NCBI GenBank assembly: GCA_004151065.3
Contig: NWUY0303925293.1
Coordinates: 2,933-12,978, forward strand
Length of the DNA stretch: 10,046 nt
Source: Larix sibirica
Taxonomy: Eukaryota; Streptophyta; Pinopsida; Pinales; Pinaceae
Direction: 5' to 3'
The position numbers and the translations under genes were made by a program. The number at the start of each line of letters is the position of its first letter. The first letter of the stretch is position 1. The notes beneath the pieces were generated by a model. The model worked only from the letters and a program-made list of their open reading frames with translations, had not been told where the DNA came from and made no database searches. Below, in pieces: positions 7,671 to 10,046 of the stretch.

Positions 7671-8373
7671 TTTCACATTACTCAAATCCTTCTTACTTTG
7701 GCTTGATTCTTCCTTCGTGTTCTTCTTGTGTCCTTTCTTGTTTCTCTTCCCCATCCTCTCGATGAGGGCTAGGTCTTGTACTTCTCTTTGCTTCATGGAA
7801 CAATATTCTAACCTTATCTCATCCTGCACAAAGTCATCCCAAAGCTTATCAAAAGTAGTTAACTTCTCACAAGCAAAAATACCTTGGACAAAGGGTTTCC
7901 AAGATGAAGCAAACCCATCAAGGCAATGGGTACCAACTCTTCATCTTTAACTTCTGTCTCTATGCAAACCAACTGATCTTTCAACTCCACGATCCTAACT
8001 AAGTAGCTAACAAATGTATTTGTATCACTCATCTGTATCACTGAAAGCTTGTTTCTCAAAAGCATCTTCCTAAAGTCACCACACTTTGGTATTATGCAGC
8101 CAAAACACCATACATACATCTTCTTGTTGGTTTTCTTCTCTACAATGTGAGTGATAAAATGATCTGTCATTGAATCAAGAATGCTTTTTTTTTGCCTTGG
8201 CCTCTTTATTATGTTCGGTTGAGGGTTTTGGATTAGTAGGTGCAATGATCTTTGTCTCAACATGCTCTCAAGGTTCAACCTATTCAAATAGCATTTGCAA
8301 GCTACACTTCCAAGGTGTAAAATTGGAAGTACCTTGCAACTTGTCACACTCTCTAAAGACCGAGAGTAGTCAT
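7671..8373 (-). pseudogene. Copia gag (UBN2 / gag-polypeptide family), broken
   Basis: Gag forms the virus-like particle. The likely start is ATG at 8373-8371, shortly followed by SRSLESV. The next word, KLQGTSNFTPWK (8342-8307), matches the family's N-terminal 'KLxGxSNFxxWK' and is in another frame. The frame returns near an A9 run (T9 on the plus strand, 8185-8193) and reads ILDSMTDHF, EKKTNKKMY, MLLRNKL, SDTNTFVSYL and DEELVPIALMG, all in family order to about 7920. A further shift near 7895-7905 leads to PFVQGIFACEKL (7895-7860) and FDKLWDDFVQDE, then a lysine-rich tail into the zinc knuckle. The longest uninterrupted piece is 8392-7859, 177 codons. At least three frameshifts are seen. 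Confidence 0.85.
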
Positions 8374-8379
8374 CCCTAC

Positions 8380-8566
8380 AAATATAAAGCACACTTCAAA
8401 GAATAATCAATAACAAATTAAGTAGATTATCCTTCTAGGGTTCAAGCACTTCTTCACAAGGCTCTCACACCCAACTACCTATAGTATGTCTAACACCTCT
8501 CCGTGGTATAGAAAAAGCTAAAATACCTAGCTCCCTCTTCTCCAATAAAGAAATCACAGCCAAATT
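8380..8566 (-). other. 5' untranslated leader of the copia element
   Basis: This lies between the primer-binding site and the gag start. No reading frame of note is present. In copia elements this region holds packaging and translation signals, but none can be identified here. Confidence 0.5.
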
Positions 8567-8579
8567 GGCTTTGAAACCA
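8567..8579 (-). promoter_or_regulatory. Primer-binding site, initiator tRNA-Met type
   Basis: On the minus strand TGGTTTCAAAGCC agrees with the usual plant copia site TGGTATCAGAGCC at 11 of 13 positions. It begins two bases after the 5' LTR end at 8582, the usual spacing. Both differences could be ordinary decay. It fixes the orientation of the element and the inner edge of the 5' LTR. Confidence 0.75.
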
Positions 8580-8581
8580 TA

Positions 8582-8742
8582 TGGAGATTTTGAATATGTG
8601 TTTAATGCACATTCAAAAATTTCATCTCAAGGTTGAGGTTCCTCAAATACACAAGAGATCCCGAAAAAATAAACACCTAAGAATTGTACTTCAAGGGAAC
8701 TATGTTTCCAACCATTAGTGCATAATCCCCAACAAATCTCCA
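8582..8742 (-). repeat. 5' LTR of the copia element
   Basis: On the plus strand it runs from TGGAGATTTTG (8582-8592) to CAAATCTCCA (8733-8742). These ends are inverted repeats of about 10 bp beginning TG and ending CA, as LTRs should. Three blocks align with 4255-4512, including the exact 17-mer ATTGTACTTCAAGGGAA at 8682-8698. At 161 bp it is short for a copia LTR and may have an internal deletion of about 100 bp compared with the other copy. No clear TATA box is visible. Confidence 0.7.
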
Positions 8743-9763
8743 TGTCTATGTATTTAGGCTTTCTAGAATTTATAGCCCAACAAATTTTTAAAAACAACCC
8801 TAACATGAGTTGTTGGCCAAGAATGAGAACCGGCCTCTTTAAAGTCACACTCATCTATTTCAGTGAGATGCAAAGTACTTGCTTAAATCTAAACAGAAAG
8901 AGCTTGCTTTGCCTAAATCTGAACAAACTAAATCAAGTCCTCTGAATGTTGCTTTTGCAGCAAGATTGTAAACGGTGGGGTAAAGACCTCTATGCAATCA
9001 CCAAGGGATTCCTCATTGCCCCAAAGGGACTGGAATAAAACTGTGTACATGTTCATACAGAGAGAACTTTTCTATTACTGTAGGCCACCCATAAACACTC
9101 TTCCAGATGCCAAATATATCCTTTCAAGGATTATGTTCCCCACATTGATCTGGAAACGTGGAAATTGAGCATGCTTTTCTTTTATCCCAACAAATGCTAC
9201 GCACACGAATCAGGTTTTATTATAAGAGAATGCGCAACAATTTATCAGGTTTTATCATTGCTCTCAGTGGGTTAGCCCATTGGTGTTATGGCTATGGTAA
9301 GATAAATGTATATCCCTTTGCTTTATTGTCCCGTATTTCACGCTTGTATTAATATAAAGAGATGAAATAAATAACTTTTCAAAAGATTCAAGGCTACATT
9401 TCCAATAAGAAAAGATAAGTGATAAGAGAAGATGTAGCGTGATTAATTTTCTTTTTTCTGCCTCTAATGTTTCCAATGCTTCAAGCACGAACTTGAATGC
9501 TTCTTGTGGACATTTTAAGTATTTGAACCATTTTTTTGAAGAATTTATCTTCTTTGGTAGTCTTCACAAATTCTGCTTGAGAACATGTACACTTTGATAT
9601 ATAACTCAACCATCAAGTTTCAATGTTTCTGCGTGCAAAAAAGAGCTTGATTTAATGCCCAGGAATTGTGGATTCAAGTATTGATCATTGGTTGATCTTT
9701 AGGGTGGTGTGATTGTACTTATTTAAATACTGAGCAACAAGTTACATATATACGAAGATATAG
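8743..9763. other. Unrecognised stretch between copia element and RNase H fragment
   Basis: No domain was recognised in any frame. Open frames at 8718-8945 (+), 9158-9352 (+) and 9488-9264 (-) are short, without family motifs. TTGCTTTTGCAG at about 8949-8960 resembles a plant 3' splice site, but the sequence after it has no exon I can identify. The exact 12-mer ATCAGGTTTTAT occurs at 9209-9220 and 9244-9255. If the RNase H fragment belongs to a LINE, its RT should lie here on the plus strand, but I cannot read it. Confidence 0.5.
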
Positions 9764-10046
9764 ATTTGCATTTTTGAGGATCGTCGCCCATGTATTGATG
9801 GGACACTTAAATGTATTGTTAAGATGATTTCAGAACAGTGCTCCGAGTGCAACAAGATGAGAACAAAGAAGTTACTCCTTTCTGTCTTCCACAACATAAT
9901 TTTCTTTGATGGTGCAGCGGTTGATGGTAATTGTGTTTATGGTGGGGTCATCTACATCAACTTAGACCATTATTTTACATTGAAATTGAATTGTGGACTT
10001 GGCACCAACATGAAAGCTGAGATCCTTGGTCTTTGGTGTGTTCTTA
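9764..10046 (+). CDS. RNase H-like domain of a non-LTR (LINE-type) retroelement, partial
   Basis: RNase H removes RNA from RNA:DNA hybrids during reverse transcription. After a TAG at 9761-9763 the frame is open for 94 codons and runs off the window. IIFFDGAAV (9896-9922) matches the first beta strand 'xxFDGA' with the first catalytic Asp at residue 49. YGGVIYI matches 'GAGGVIxx'. GLGTNMKAEILGL (about 9995-10033) matches 'G.GTNNxAExxAL' with the second catalytic acid Glu at residue 86. Upstream, EDRRPCIDGTLK resembles the segment before RNase H in plant LINE-type proteins. The third and fourth catalytic residues lie outside the window. It could also be a stand-alone RVT_3-type RNase H. The start is not a true gene start; it is only the first codon after the stop. 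Confidence 0.65.
   Translation, partial: MCIFEDRRPCIDGTLKCIVKMISEQCSECNKMRTKKLLLSVFHNIIFFDGAAVDGNCVYGGVIYINLDHYFTLKLNCGLGTNMKAEILGLWCVL

Larger units (their letters stand above)
4255..8742 (-). mobile_element. Degenerate Ty1/copia LTR retrotransposon, minus strand
   Basis: About 4.5 kb. Related LTRs lie at 4255-4512 and 8582-8742. A primer-binding site follows the higher-coordinate LTR, and internal modules read on the minus strand: gag, zinc knuckle, protease, RT fragment, integrase tail. The higher-coordinate LTR is therefore the 5' LTR. The LTR pieces I aligned by eye agree at about 75-80%, indicating an old insertion. No convincing target-site duplication is left: the outer flanks are GCAAA before 4255 and TGTCT after 8742. 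A CAAAT word occurs near both outer ends but overlaps the LTR termini. No purine tract is visible beside the 3' LTR. The integrase core, RNase H and most of RT are missing, and the module order is abnormal. The element cannot be autonomous. Confidence 0.8.

Noticed and set aside
7464-7950. Two plus-strand open frames (7464-7646 and 7717-7950)
   Set aside because: Both are antisense to gag, zinc knuckle and protease remnants. The hydrophobic look of the second comes from reading lysine-rich gag codons in reverse.
8170-8406. 78-codon plus-strand open frame
   Set aside because: It is the antisense shadow of the gag remnant, whose family words are clearly on the minus strand.
8949-9060. Possible host exon after a TTGCTTTTGCAG acceptor-like site
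   Set aside because: The frame after it is short, meets a stop after about 25 codons, and shows no recognisable domain.
1-10046. CRISPR array, bacterial operons, tRNA or rRNA genes
   Set aside because: No regularly spaced repeats, ribosome-binding sites with long reading frames, or tRNA A/B box pairs were seen. All evidence points to plant repeat DNA.

Overview
The window looks like intergenic heterochromatin from a large, repeat-rich plant genome. A gymnosperm is my best guess, because the retroelement protein words resemble the Ty1/copia and RNase H families I associate with conifers; that is recall, not a search. The base composition is AT-rich, no host gene is recognisable, no reading frame longer than 177 codons is open, and everything identified is a decayed retrotransposon.

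Layout. Positions 1-2217 hold no recognisable gene, only telomere-like TTTAGGG motifs (about 914-1010 and 1365-1374), a perfect 10-bp hairpin (1161-1189) and a small cluster of GGACACCCC-type repeats (1404-1645). At 2218-2390 (+) there is a weak remnant of the C-terminus of a copia polyprotein. At 2781-3146 (-) lies the 3' end of a Ty3/gypsy chromovirus pol: the integrase C-terminal segment and chromodomain. It carries an internal tandem duplication with a 114-bp period, exactly 38 codons. The 3' ends of these two remnants face each other.

The centre, 4255-8742, is one old Ty1/copia element on the minus strand. It has two related but unequal LTRs (4255-4512 and 8582-8742), a primer-binding site resembling initiator tRNA-Met (8567-8579), a gag gene, a CCHC zinc knuckle, a retropepsin-like protease, a reverse transcriptase fragment and then an integrase C-terminal/linker fragment. 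Every module is broken by stops or frameshifts, and the catalytic motifs of protease and RT are lost. The order protease-RT-integrase tail is not the normal copia order (protease-integrase-RT), so the element was rearranged or consists of two overlapping copies. Its 3' third (4513-6290) has no recognisable coding content, but holds an (AC)12(AT)4 microsatellite, a degenerate repeat and a long hairpin.

After 8742 there is about 1 kb with nothing recognised. The window then ends inside an uninterrupted RNase H-like reading frame on the plus strand (9764-10046), probably the C-terminal part of a non-LTR (LINE-type) retrotransposon that continues beyond the edge. The genes do not form a pathway; the window records successive insertions and decay. 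I did not find a convincing new biological system. The most unusual items are the module order in the copia element and the in-register duplication in the chromovirus remnant.
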